NCBI GenBank assembly: GCA_958295875.1 | Contig: OY282379.1 | Location: 1 to 64,000, forward strand | Origin: an uncultured Pseudomonadales bacterium | GTDB lineage: Bacteria > Pseudomonadota > Gammaproteobacteria > Pseudomonadales > Azotimanducaceae | Length of the DNA: 64,000 nt | Direction: 5' to 3' | In this document: one piece after another, positions 6,728 through 14,893 of the stretch | Position numbering within the stretch: position 1 is the first letter of the stretch | How the letters are laid out: every line of letters starts with the position of its first letter | Notes under the pieces: model-generated | What the model was told of the DNA's origin: nothing | The model's database searches: none | What the model saw: the letters and a program-made list of their open reading frames with translations, nothing else | Translations under genes and position numbers: made by a program

Positions 6728-9700
6728 TTGGCCGCCGTCCGCGAAGCGGGGAACACGGTTCTCAAGAGGTTTGGACTTTCATTGGCCATCGGTGCCCTCT
6801 CCCTCTCCGCGCAGGCCCAAGTCTTCCAAGCAGCCAGCGGCGGCCTGAGCCTTGAGAGGCATCAGGAGCTGCAGGCAGACCCGTTGGCGGTTCCGGACCG
6901 CTGGCGCGTGGCCCGGTTCGACCGGAGCGAGGTCGCCCGCGCCTCCGACTCCGACACGCCCCTCGTCCTCAACCTGTTCAATGACGTGGAGGTTCGAGGG
7001 CGCGTGAAAGCGACCAAGGACTTGGGCGGCGGCGCCTCCTTCACGTCGGGTTCCTTGGAGGGCGGCGGGCATTTCAGCATCTTCGTGCATGGCAGCGGCA
7101 TCGTCCGGGGCGAGGTGCATTCGTCCGAAGGCGTCTACGCCATGAGGTCTGAGGGGGAGGACTTCAATCAGGTGCTGATCAGGCAGCAGGACGTGTCGGA
7201 GCTTCCGGGCTGCGGCAACGAGGCGCTGCCGGCGGGCGGCGAGGTTCCCGCTGGGGCGTGGCGGCCCTTGGGGCCTGCCGCCGGCGCGGGAGCGGGCGGT
7301 TGGAGCCGGCAGGCGAGGCAGGCCCCGGCGCCGGCGGACGACGAAGCCTCGGAGGCCATTGACATACTGGTGCTCTACACCCAAAGGGTGGAGGACCATG
7401 AGGGAGGGCCAGAGCAGGTCAAGGCCACCATCGAAAATGAAATGGCGAAGATGAATCAGATCTTGGACAACAGCGGGCTTTCCCACAGGCAAGTGCGCCT
7501 GGCTATGGAGAAAGTCGATTACGAGCAGACAGAAAACATAGGCTTAGATCTCTCCAATTTGGATCTTACTGAGGAAGACCATCAGTACAGGAATGACGGG
7601 CGGGACTACAGCGCCTTGGATGAGGTGCAAAGCTCGCTAATGGAAGAGCATCAGGCGGATTTGGTTCATCTTTTTGTGCTTGAGGGACGCGGAGCATGTG
7701 GGCAAGCGACATCGTATTGGTATAATCATGAATACCGGGTTCAAAGGGACTGCGAGAACGCTGACGACAATGAGTCGTGCGTGGAGCACACCCGGCGCAA
7801 GTATTGGAGAGATTTGATAAGAGGCATCTTTTCCATTTCTTCGATCATATGCAGTACCAATGGCCCTACTTTTGCTCATGAAATAGGCCACAACCTGGGG
7901 CTTCGGCATAACCGTGAGGATTATGTATTCAGAGAGGGAGGATTTGAAAGATCCGGACCTTTCAAAAATTATGCTTTCGGCTACATAGATCCCAATGGAA
8001 GGGAGAATTGTAGCAAAAACGCTCAATCGACTGTTATGAGTTCCGTGGTGCTTTCATGTGGAAACTCATATCAAACATTTCCAAGGCCCTACTTTTCCAA
8101 TCCTGATCTGTTTTTTCCCCCTCCACATGCAGATTATCCTTATCCCTATCGGCCGAACACTCCCATGGGAGTGCCGGGGGATGAGAGAACCACGGATCTG
8201 GACGGCCCCGTTGATGCCTCCAGAGCCATCGACGAGGTTTGGGACATCGTCGCCAGCCTTTCGGACCTTCCCGAAGAGGAGCGGGCGGTCTGCAACGAGG
8301 GGGACGTCGCGGCCGATGCCCTTTCCTCCTTGCCGGACGCGGCGGCCTTCCCCGCGCGAGGGGGAACGCGGCGGTTCGACGTGTCCTTCCCGGCGCCGGA
8401 GAACTGCTCCCGCGTCTCGCTCCAAGCCAGCTCCTCCCTCGCGGCGGTGAGCGCGTCCGCCGAGAAGCTCCGCCTGGGGTCGCACCGGCTGTCCATCGCC
8501 GCCGCCCCGCACGACGGCGCCTGCGGCTCGGGGCCGAGGACCGCCGAGGTCACGGTGTCGCTGGTCGAGACGGCATTGGACGGGACGATGGCCGGAGTGC
8601 CTGGCGTTGCCCCCGCGACCATCTCTGTGGAGCAGGGCTTCGACAACGCCCTTTGCGGCGGCGTCTCCGGCGCCTCCGAGGAAGCCGTCTCCTTGGACCT
8701 CTCGGGACGGAACCCCTATTCCGGCTTCAGGCTCTCGAGCGGCATGTTCGCGGGGTTCACCCGCCTGGAGGACTTGGACTTGAGCGACAACCTGCTCGGC
8801 CACTTCCAGAACTCCCACTTCGACGGCTTGAACCTGCTGGAGAGCCTCGACCTGAGCGGCAACGAGCTGGCGGAGCTTGAAGACGCGGCGCTCGCGCACC
8901 TGCCGAAGCTCGAGCACTTGAACCTGCGGGGGAACAAGCTGCGCAGGATGAAGGACTCATACTTCGACAAGCCGTTCGACGCCGACAACCGCGATGCAAC
9001 GTATTACCCCTTGAAGACATTGGACTTGAGCCACAACGAGTTGAGGGAGCTGGATCCCCGTTGGATTGGAGACTTGCGGCATCTGGAGTCTCTGCAGTTG
9101 AACGACAACCAGCTTGAAGCCTTGGATTGGGAGTCCTTCTACGGGGCTGACGAATTGAAGCAACTGAATTTGGCGCACAACAGCATCGAGGCTGTTGGCG
9201 ACGCCGTTTTCGCATACACGCCCAAGCTCACGCACTTGAATTTGAGCTCGAACAGGATTTCCGGTCTCCTGGATGAGACGTTTGGGCGTGTCTATCACGA
9301 CGGGACCGTCAACGCCCTTGAAGATTTGCGGCAGCTCAACCTGTCCCGCAACCGCTTGGAGGAGTTTCCGGAACTGTCGATGAACGGGAAGCTGACGCAC
9401 CTGTGGCTCGGCTGGAACAGGATCGCCAGCGTGGGGGACGGGCTCTCGGAGCAGGCGGAGCTGACGGGGCTGCAGCTGTCCAGCAACCGGCTGGCGGAGT
9501 TCCCGGACCTGTCGAACAACGGGAAGCTGACGCGGCTGTGGCTCGGCGGCAACGCGATCGCCGCCGTCGGCGACGGCCTCTCGAACTTGACGGAGCTGAC
9601 GGCGCTGCAGCTCTCCCGCAACCAGCTGGAGGAGATGCCGGACTTGTCGAACAACGGCAAGCTCACGCACTTGTGGCTTGAGGGCAACAAGGTGGCTTCG

Positions 9701-9862
9701 GTCCCACCGCGGGCGTTCGCGGGCTTGAGCGAGCTGCAGTACCTGAACATCTCGGACAATCCGCTGACCGAGCCGCTGCCGCGCGCCGTTTGCACGTTCA
9801 TCCGCGGCGTGAAGACGGTGGTGGCCAAGGGCATCGACATGGGCGTTGTGTGCCCTGAGTGA
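6728..9862 (+). CDS. Secreted metzincin-like zinc protease with leucine-rich repeats
   Basis: About 1044 residues. TTG at 6728 is chosen because GGAGGGG (6712-6718) lies 9 bases upstream and a signal peptide (FGLSLAIGALSLSAQA) follows at once; the frame is open much further upstream but without meaning. After a propeptide-like beta region comes the catalytic domain (IDILVLYTQRVEDHEGG) with the zinc motif HEIGHNLGLRH at about residues 384-394. This is the HExxHxxGxxH signature of metzincins such as reprolysin. A beta-rich segment follows. From about residue 655 there are some 13 leucine-rich repeats (LEDLDLSDNLL, LESLDLSGNEL and so on). The protein should be exported and bind or cut protein targets. 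The catalytic part (about 7.4-8.2 kb) is clearly more AT-rich than the flanks, suggesting transfer. Confidence 0.85.
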   Translation: MAAVREAGNTVLKRFGLSLAIGALSLSAQAQVFQAASGGLSLERHQELQADPLAVPDRWRVARFDRSEVARASDSDTPLVLNLFNDVEVRGRVKATKDLGGGASFTSGSLEGGGHFSIFVHGSGIVRGEVHSSEGVYAMRSEGEDFNQVLIRQQDVSELPGCGNEALPAGGEVPAGAWRPLGPAAGAGAGGWSRQARQAPAPADDEASEAIDILVLYTQRVEDHEGGPEQVKATIENEMAKMNQILDNSGLSHRQVRLAMEKVDYEQTENIGLDLSNLDLTEEDHQYRNDGRDYSALDEVQSSLMEEHQADLVHLFVLEGRGACGQATSYWYNHEYRVQRDCENADDNESCVEHTRRKYWRDLIRGIFSISSIICSTNGPTFAHEIGHNLGLRHNREDYVFREGGFERSGPFKNYAFGYIDPNGRENCSKNAQSTVMSSVVLSCGNSYQTFPRPYFSNPDLFFPPPHADYPYPYRPNTPMGVPGDERTTDLDGPVDASRAIDEVWDIVASLSDLPEEERAVCNEGDVAADALSSLPDAAAFPARGGTRRFDVSFPAPENCSRVSLQASSSLAAVSASAEKLRLGSHRLSIAAAPHDGACGSGPRTAEVTVSLVETALDGTMAGVPGVAPATISVEQGFDNALCGGVSGASEEAVSLDLSGRNPYSGFRLSSGMFAGFTRLEDLDLSDNLLGHFQNSHFDGLNLLESLDLSGNELAELEDAALAHLPKLEHLNLRGNKLRRMKDSYFDKPFDADNRDATYYPLKTLDLSHNELRELDPRWIGDLRHLESLQLNDNQLEALDWESFYGADELKQLNLAHNSIEAVGDAVFAYTPKLTHLNLSSNRISGLLDETFGRVYHDGTVNALEDLRQLNLSRNRLEEFPELSMNGKLTHLWLGWNRIASVGDGLSEQAELTGLQLSSNRLAEFPDLSNNGKLTRLWLGGNAIAAVGDGLSNLTELTALQLSRNQLEEMPDLSNNGKLTHLWLEGNKVASVPPRAFAGLSELQYLNISDNPLTEPLPRAVCTFIRGVKTVVAKGIDMGVVCPE
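9353..9703 (+). repeat. 135-base tandem repeat inside the LRR region
   Basis: Two full units of 45 residues (9353-9487 and 9488-9622) and a partial third (9623-9703) encode nearly the same pair of leucine-rich repeats. Each unit has a core PELSMNGKLTHLWLG or PDLSNNGKLTRLWLG followed by VGDGLS. The DNA is also closely similar, so this is a recent duplication and a place where copy number could vary between strains. Confidence 0.75.
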
Positions 9863-10082
9863 CGGTGCCGCACTGAACAGTGTGACGGCGGCTCAGAGTT
9901 CGTTTGGCGGCTTTGAAGAGGGATGCAGGGCGGTTGAGCCCTAGGGCGGCCTCCGGGCATCCCCATGAGTCTGCAGCTGCCGGCGCGTTGCTGCGACCGA
10001 GGGCCGGGTGTCGCGCCGCTCGCCGTTCGTCTCGCTGCTAGCTACCATAACTCGTCAAACCAACCCACAGGAGCGAAACGCC

Positions 10083-10859
10083 ATGCAATCCGTGCTGCAG
10101 GTGGAGAAACTCGACGGCATCGCCACCCTCACCTTGAATCGACCGGAACAGATGAACGCGCTGTCCTTGGAGTTGCGGCAAGCGCTGGTGGATGCGATAG
10201 AAGACATCCGCCAAGACGACGCTGTGGGCGTGGTGATTCTCACCGGCGCAGGGCGGGCGTTCTGCGCTGGTCTCGACCTCAAGGAACTCGGCGGCGAAAG
10301 AGGCGCGGCGCCGGAGCGCTCGGCGGCGCCACTGGATCCACCGGCCCTGCTGCGCAGCCTGCGGCAACCCGTCATCGGCGCCATCAATGGCTTCGCCGTC
10401 ACCGGCGGCTTCGAGATCGCACTGTCTTGCGATTTGCTCATCGCCACGCCCAATGCCCGCTTCGCCGACACCCATGCCCGCGTGGGGCTGCTGGCCGGCT
10501 GGGGGCTGTCGCAACGCCTCTCCAGATTGATCGGGCCAAACCGCGCCAAAGAACTCTCGCTCACGGGCAACTACCTTTCCGCCGAACGCGCTTGCGAATG
10601 GGGCTTAGTGAACCGCGTGGTTGCGCCGGAAGACTTGCTGCCCACCTGCCGGGCGCTAGCGCAGGACATGCTCTCCTGCGTGCCGGAAGCGATGTTCGAG
10701 TACAAACGCCAAATCGACCGCGGCTTCGACTTGGCCCTCGGCGACGCCATGACTTGGGAGACAGAAATCGCCCGCCGCCACCCCCGGCCAGCGCCAGAGG
10801 AGATCGCGGCAAGGCGAGCGGGCATTCAGCGACGGGCGCGGGAGCAGAGGGCGATGTGA
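10083..10859 (+). CDS. Enoyl-CoA hydratase/isomerase family protein (crotonase)
   Basis: A 258-residue crotonase-fold enzyme acting on acyl-CoA thioesters. The two oxyanion-hole strands are visible: GRAFCAGLDLKEL near residue 60 and GAINGFAVTGGFEIALSCDL near residue 100. The C-terminal helix carries KRQIDRGFD. The start is ATG at 10083 with AGGAG upstream (ACAGGAGCGAAACGCC). The usual second glutamate of classical hydratases falls at THARVGLLAGWG, where no Glu is seen, so it may be another crotonase activity rather than a standard hydratase. Its last 34 bases overlap the end of the opposite-strand gene that follows. Confidence 0.9.
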   Translation: MQSVLQVEKLDGIATLTLNRPEQMNALSLELRQALVDAIEDIRQDDAVGVVILTGAGRAFCAGLDLKELGGERGAAPERSAAPLDPPALLRSLRQPVIGAINGFAVTGGFEIALSCDLLIATPNARFADTHARVGLLAGWGLSQRLSRLIGPNRAKELSLTGNYLSAERACEWGLVNRVVAPEDLLPTCRALAQDMLSCVPEAMFEYKRQIDRGFDLALGDAMTWETEIARRHPRPAPEEIAARRAGIQRRAREQRAM

Positions 10860-11671
10860 CGGGACTCAGATTCTGGCCAAGCGAGGGAGCTCTTAGCCAC
10901 CACATCAACTGCTTGATTGATTCCGCCCGGGATCTGCTGCCAGTTCAAGTCGTTGAAGTGCCTTGGCAAATCGCTAGCTCGACCGACGTGAGCGGTGCAA
11001 TACTCCCAACAGTAGGCGTCGAACTTGCCACAGTGAATGCCATCGGACCTCAGCGCTGACACAAGCTCCTCCACGCTGTCACAGCCATACCATGCGGCAA
11101 ATGCCTTGATCCATGTATCCGGCTTCAGGAAGTCGCCGCCCAAATTTCTCAGAATGAAATAGATGCTCACTGGGCCGATCCGATAGAGGGCACCCTCTTT
11201 GCGCTTGATTTCCTTCAGTCTGCAAACGTCATCATCTGTCAACTCGCTCCCATGTTCCTTACCAGCAAAGTAGTGCTCTCGAAACTCAGCTTCGCTCTCG
11301 AACTGAGCCAAACGCCATCCGATGTCCCATATTCCGTACCATCTTTCTCTGAACACACCTTCTAAGTCTGCCTTTGGGTCTGAGAGCGTCTTCGCCATAC
11401 GCCTGCACCACCCATTAAAATCGTCGTCACTCCAATCACCGAGCTTCCGCCAATTGAATGGGAACTTGGATTTTCGTGCGTTTTCGTCCCAGCTTCGGGC
11501 AGTGCTCGCTTTCATGTTGGCTACCAAGATCGCCCAATAGGTCTCGTCAAAGAACGTCTTCCGCGTGAGCTCTTTGCTAGAGTGTGTGGACTCAAGCCAT
11601 GATCTAGTGTCATTCGGTGCCTGATGTTCAAATCGAGATAGCACTCTGTGCAGCGACGGTTTTTCTGACAT
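10826..11671 (-). CDS. Hypothetical protein, possible HhH-GPD (DNA glycosylase) fold
   Basis: A 281-residue protein of uncertain function. The pattern FFDETYWAILVANMKAS near residue 45, then GIWDIGWRLAQF and especially RIGPVSIYFILRNLGGDFLKPDTW near residue 190 resembles the helix-hairpin-helix and following helices of base-excision DNA glycosylases (G-x-x-x-A-x-x-x-L-R-x-x-G-x-x-x-x-K-P-D). The tail has several Cys and His (GIHCGKFDAYCWEYC). Base composition is lower in GC than the neighbouring genes, and it ends 34 bases inside the convergent crotonase gene, so it is probably an acquired gene. The assignment rests on pattern alone; it could be an unrelated helical protein. Confidence 0.6.
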   Translation of the reverse strand: MSEKPSLHRVLSRFEHQAPNDTRSWLESTHSSKELTRKTFFDETYWAILVANMKASTARSWDENARKSKFPFNWRKLGDWSDDDFNGWCRRMAKTLSDPKADLEGVFRERWYGIWDIGWRLAQFESEAEFREHYFAGKEHGSELTDDDVCRLKEIKRKEGALYRIGPVSIYFILRNLGGDFLKPDTWIKAFAAWYGCDSVEELVSALRSDGIHCGKFDAYCWEYCTAHVGRASDLPRHFNDLNWQQIPGGINQAVDVVAKSSLAWPESESRHIALCSRARR

Positions 11672-12163
11672 TTCGACTCCCTAGTCTGCGAGTCTTCCGA
11701 AGACAGCAGCCTATGCTTAAGCACCACTTGACGCAAGGCGTTGCGCAAACTCCGCAAGGACGCGGGTGCCGAAGAGGCGCGAACACAGCGCCCGCTCGTG
11801 CGAGGCCGTTGTCTCGTGCCGCCGGTGGCGACGCAAGACGGATGCCGGCCGGTCCTCCAGCCCACCCTGAACCTCCGCCGGAGCCTCCGCCAGCGACAAC
11901 CGCTCCTACATCCAGTCGATACGGTCCAACTCCCGCAACCGACGTAGCGCTTCCGGCAGAACGCCCGGTCCAATGCGAACACCCGCATCATTCGGTCTCC
12001 CAGTTGCCTGCAACTCAGGGGCTGCCCAACCGTCGCGCCTAGGAACTCCTTTGGGCGACGCCACCGCCCCAAACGCACCGAACCCCCCACAACGCCTTGC
12101 AGCCACGCCGTTTCAACGGCAACATCGGCTAAAACAAGCGGCGTAGACCACGGGAGGGGTTTC
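11672..12163. other. About 490 bases without a supported gene
   Basis: On the minus strand three frames each hold fragments with gene-like composition (VAVETAWLQGVVGG, then EALRRLRELDRIDW, then RHETTASHERALCSRLFGT) but no frame is open through. This may be a decayed, frameshifted gene that is not recognisable. At the right end GGGAGGGG is the ribosome site of the amidohydrolase starting at 12164. Confidence 0.4.
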
Positions 12164-13324
12164 ATGGCTTACGCGAGCGGGCGCGTCTATCACGACGCGG
12201 ACAGCCACATCATGGAGTTGCCAGACTTCCTGCACGCCCATGCGGACGCCCGCACGCGGGCGCAACTGCCGCCGTTGTCGTTTGGCGACGGCACCGTGGC
12301 GGAGGACGCCTTGGGCGAGTTGGTGCAGCGTGGCGGCCATAGCGCGACGCATCGCGCTAAGTTGGTCGCCCAAGGCGATGCGCTGCTCACGGGGCCCAAG
12401 CTCTATCAGGCCCTCGGCGCGTTCGATGCCGGGGAGCGCAGCACCGCGCTCGACCTGCTCGGCTTTCAGCGGCAGTTGGTGTTCGCCACCTTCAGCACCG
12501 GCCCGGTGTTCGACCCCGCTCTGGACATCGACGTGCGCTACGGCGGGGCGGCGGCGCACAACCGCGCCATGGCCGCGTTCACCGGCGCGGACGAACGCCT
12601 CTTGGGCGTCGGCGCCGTGGCCTTGGACGATCCAGCGCGGGCCACGCAAGAGTTGGAACACCTGCTGAAGCTCGGCTTGAAGGCGGTGTGGATTCCGCAT
12701 CGACACTGTGGCGGGCGCTCGCCCGGCCACGAAGACCTGAACCCGTTCTGGGCGCGCCTGCAGGAAGCCCAAGTGCCGTTCGTGCTGCATGTCGGCGGCG
12801 CCGCCCTGCAAATCGACCCGGTGTGGATGAACACCGGGCGCCCAGCGCCGACAGACTGGCTCGGCGGCGGCGAGAACGTGCGCGGCAAGGACATGACCAC
12901 CCAACACCACGGCCCCGAGCGGTTCATCAGCGTGATGCTGCTCGATGGCGTCTTCGAGCGCTTCCCGCAGCTCACTGGCGCCGCGGTGGAACTTGGCGCC
13001 GGCTTCGTGCCCGCCCTGCTCACCAGGCTCGATTGGATTCACGAGATTTGGCAACGCACGGAACCCGAGCTGCGCGCCTTTCGCCGCAAGCCAAGCGAAC
13101 AGCTTGCGGAGCAGTTCGCGTTCACCCCATACGTCTATGAAGACGTGGGCACGTTCATCCGCGCTTCCAACCCCAACCTCTACCTCTTCTCCAGCGATTA
13201 CCCGCACACCGAGGGCGGACGCAATCCCATCGGCCGTTTCGAGTCGAGCCTTGGAGGGCTCGACGCCGCCACCCGCGACAAGTTCTACGCGCAAAACTTC
13301 ACCCGCGTGTTCGGCGCGAGCTGA
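12164..13324 (+). CDS. Amidohydrolase-2 family protein
   Basis: A 386-residue member of the amidohydrolase-2 group, which includes aminocarboxymuconate semialdehyde decarboxylase and related hydrolases or decarboxylases. Visible metal-site elements are YHDADSHIME near residue 8, VPFVLHVGGAAL near residue 205, and the terminal aspartate strand LYLFSSDYPHTEGG near residue 345. Start ATG has GGGAGGGG about 5 bases upstream. The gene is followed 3 bases later by the transporter gene on the same strand, so the three genes from here to 16575 form one operon. Substrate unknown. Confidence 0.88.
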   Translation: MAYASGRVYHDADSHIMELPDFLHAHADARTRAQLPPLSFGDGTVAEDALGELVQRGGHSATHRAKLVAQGDALLTGPKLYQALGAFDAGERSTALDLLGFQRQLVFATFSTGPVFDPALDIDVRYGGAAAHNRAMAAFTGADERLLGVGAVALDDPARATQELEHLLKLGLKAVWIPHRHCGGRSPGHEDLNPFWARLQEAQVPFVLHVGGAALQIDPVWMNTGRPAPTDWLGGGENVRGKDMTTQHHGPERFISVMLLDGVFERFPQLTGAAVELGAGFVPALLTRLDWIHEIWQRTEPELRAFRRKPSEQLAEQFAFTPYVYEDVGTFIRASNPNLYLFSSDYPHTEGGRNPIGRFESSLGGLDAATRDKFYAQNFTRVFGAS

Positions 13325-13327
13325 GCC

Positions 13328-14893
13328 GTGGCCACGGCACCCGCCGCCGGCGGCGGGGCGGCGGCGCAAGAGCCCGACAAGGGCCTCTCGCTCTATCGCG
13401 TAGCCTCGTACGCGGCGCCCTCCACGCCGCTTGCGCTGGCGGGCCTGCCGCTCGCCGTCTTTCTGCCGCCGCTCTACGCAGACTCAGACGGCTTCGGGCT
13501 GTCGCTCGCCCTAGTCGGCGCCATCATCATGGTGTCCCGGCTCACCGACGTGGTGACAGACCCGGTAATCGGTTACCTGTCAGACCGCATGAGGACGCGC
13601 TGGGGGCGGCGCAAGCCTTGGGTGCTGGCCGGCACACCCATCTACATCGCGGGCATCTTCCTGCTGTTCGTGCCGCCGTGGGAGTTCTCCGAGATCACTT
13701 GGCTGGGCTTCACCTTCAATTGGGGCTATCCCTACCTGCTGGCGATGGTGGCGCTCGTCTACCTCGGCTCCACCATCAAAGACCTGCCGTATTACGCTTG
13801 GGGCGCTGAACTCGGCCGCACCTACCACGAGCGCACCCTCATCTTTAGCTGGCGCGAAGGGTTCGGCGTGGCTGGTTCGCTGATTTCGGCGTTTGTTCCA
13901 GCCGTCATCCTGTTCTTCGGCTACACGAAGCCGGCGGACGCCGTTTACTTCCTGTCTTGGGGCATGGCCGCCATGATGTTCGTCTTCGTGACGAACGCCA
14001 TGATCGCGGTGCCGGAGTATCCGCTGCAGGAGACGACGCGGCGCCGCGCATCCATCCGGGAAGGGCTGCGCTACGTGCGCGGAAACAGGCCCTACATGAT
14101 GCTCATCGTCGTGTTTCTGTTCTCCACTTTGGGGGCGGCCATGACGAACAGCCTGTCCTTCTACTTCGTGAAGCATGTGTTGCTGGCGGGGGAGTTGTAC
14201 GGCCTGTACTTGGCGCCCTATTTCTTGAGCCAGATTGCCGCTGTGCCGTTCTGGCTCTGGCTCTCGCGCAAGGTCGGCAAGCACCGGGCGACCATGGCGG
14301 CCATTGGCTGGTATGCGCTGTGGTCTTGCTTCATTCCGCTCATCGCCATCGCGCCGGATGAATGGTTCGATGCGTTTGAGATTCCAGTGATCTTCGCCTT
14401 CCTGCCGGCCAACCTTTATGACGGGCTGGTGAACTACTTCGAGGGCATCGACACCGGCAAGTTCTTCTTCTTCATTCTGGTGATGTGCCTCAAGGGCTCC
14501 TCCATCGGCGCCTTGGCCGCCCTGCCCAACGCCATGGCCGCAGACGTGGTGGACGTGGACACGGCGCGCACCGGCGAACAACGCGCCGGCGCCTACTTCG
14601 CCATTTGGTCCATGACGCGCAAGGCGGCCTACGCCCTCGGCATCTTCATCGGCACCGGGGCAGTGGTCTGGTTGGGCTTCGACGCCAATGCAGACCCGAT
14701 GAGCGGCACCAACTCTTGGGCCGCGCTGATGTGGCTCGCCTGCTTCTACTCCATCATTCCAGCCATCTTCAAGTTCATCGGCATGCCGATTCTGTGGAAG
14801 TACCCCCTCACGGAGGAGAAGGTGCTCGAAGTGCAGGAAGAGATTAAGCAGCAGCGGGCACAGGCAAAGGACAGCGGCAAGGAGACGGGCTGA
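13328..14893 (+). CDS. GPH-family (MFS) cation symporter
   Basis: A 521-residue inner-membrane transporter with about 12 hydrophobic segments. The motif YLSDRMRTRWGRRKPWVLAG near residue 75 is the loop 2-3 signature of the glycoside-pentoside-hexuronide:cation symporter branch of the major facilitator superfamily. The second-half counterpart region reads MAADVVDVDTARTGEQRAGAYFA. The start is GTG. The last base of its stop is the first base of the next gene's ATG (TGATG), so expression is coupled to the Tat-exported phosphatase-like protein. It may bring in a sugar-like or organic-acid product released outside, but specificity cannot be read. Confidence 0.9.
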   Translation: MATAPAAGGGAAAQEPDKGLSLYRVASYAAPSTPLALAGLPLAVFLPPLYADSDGFGLSLALVGAIIMVSRLTDVVTDPVIGYLSDRMRTRWGRRKPWVLAGTPIYIAGIFLLFVPPWEFSEITWLGFTFNWGYPYLLAMVALVYLGSTIKDLPYYAWGAELGRTYHERTLIFSWREGFGVAGSLISAFVPAVILFFGYTKPADAVYFLSWGMAAMMFVFVTNAMIAVPEYPLQETTRRRASIREGLRYVRGNRPYMMLIVVFLFSTLGAAMTNSLSFYFVKHVLLAGELYGLYLAPYFLSQIAAVPFWLWLSRKVGKHRATMAAIGWYALWSCFIPLIAIAPDEWFDAFEIPVIFAFLPANLYDGLVNYFEGIDTGKFFFFILVMCLKGSSIGALAALPNAMAADVVDVDTARTGEQRAGAYFAIWSMTRKAAYALGIFIGTGAVVWLGFDANADPMSGTNSWAALMWLACFYSIIPAIFKFIGMPILWKYPLTEEKVLEVQEEIKQQRAQAKDSGKETG

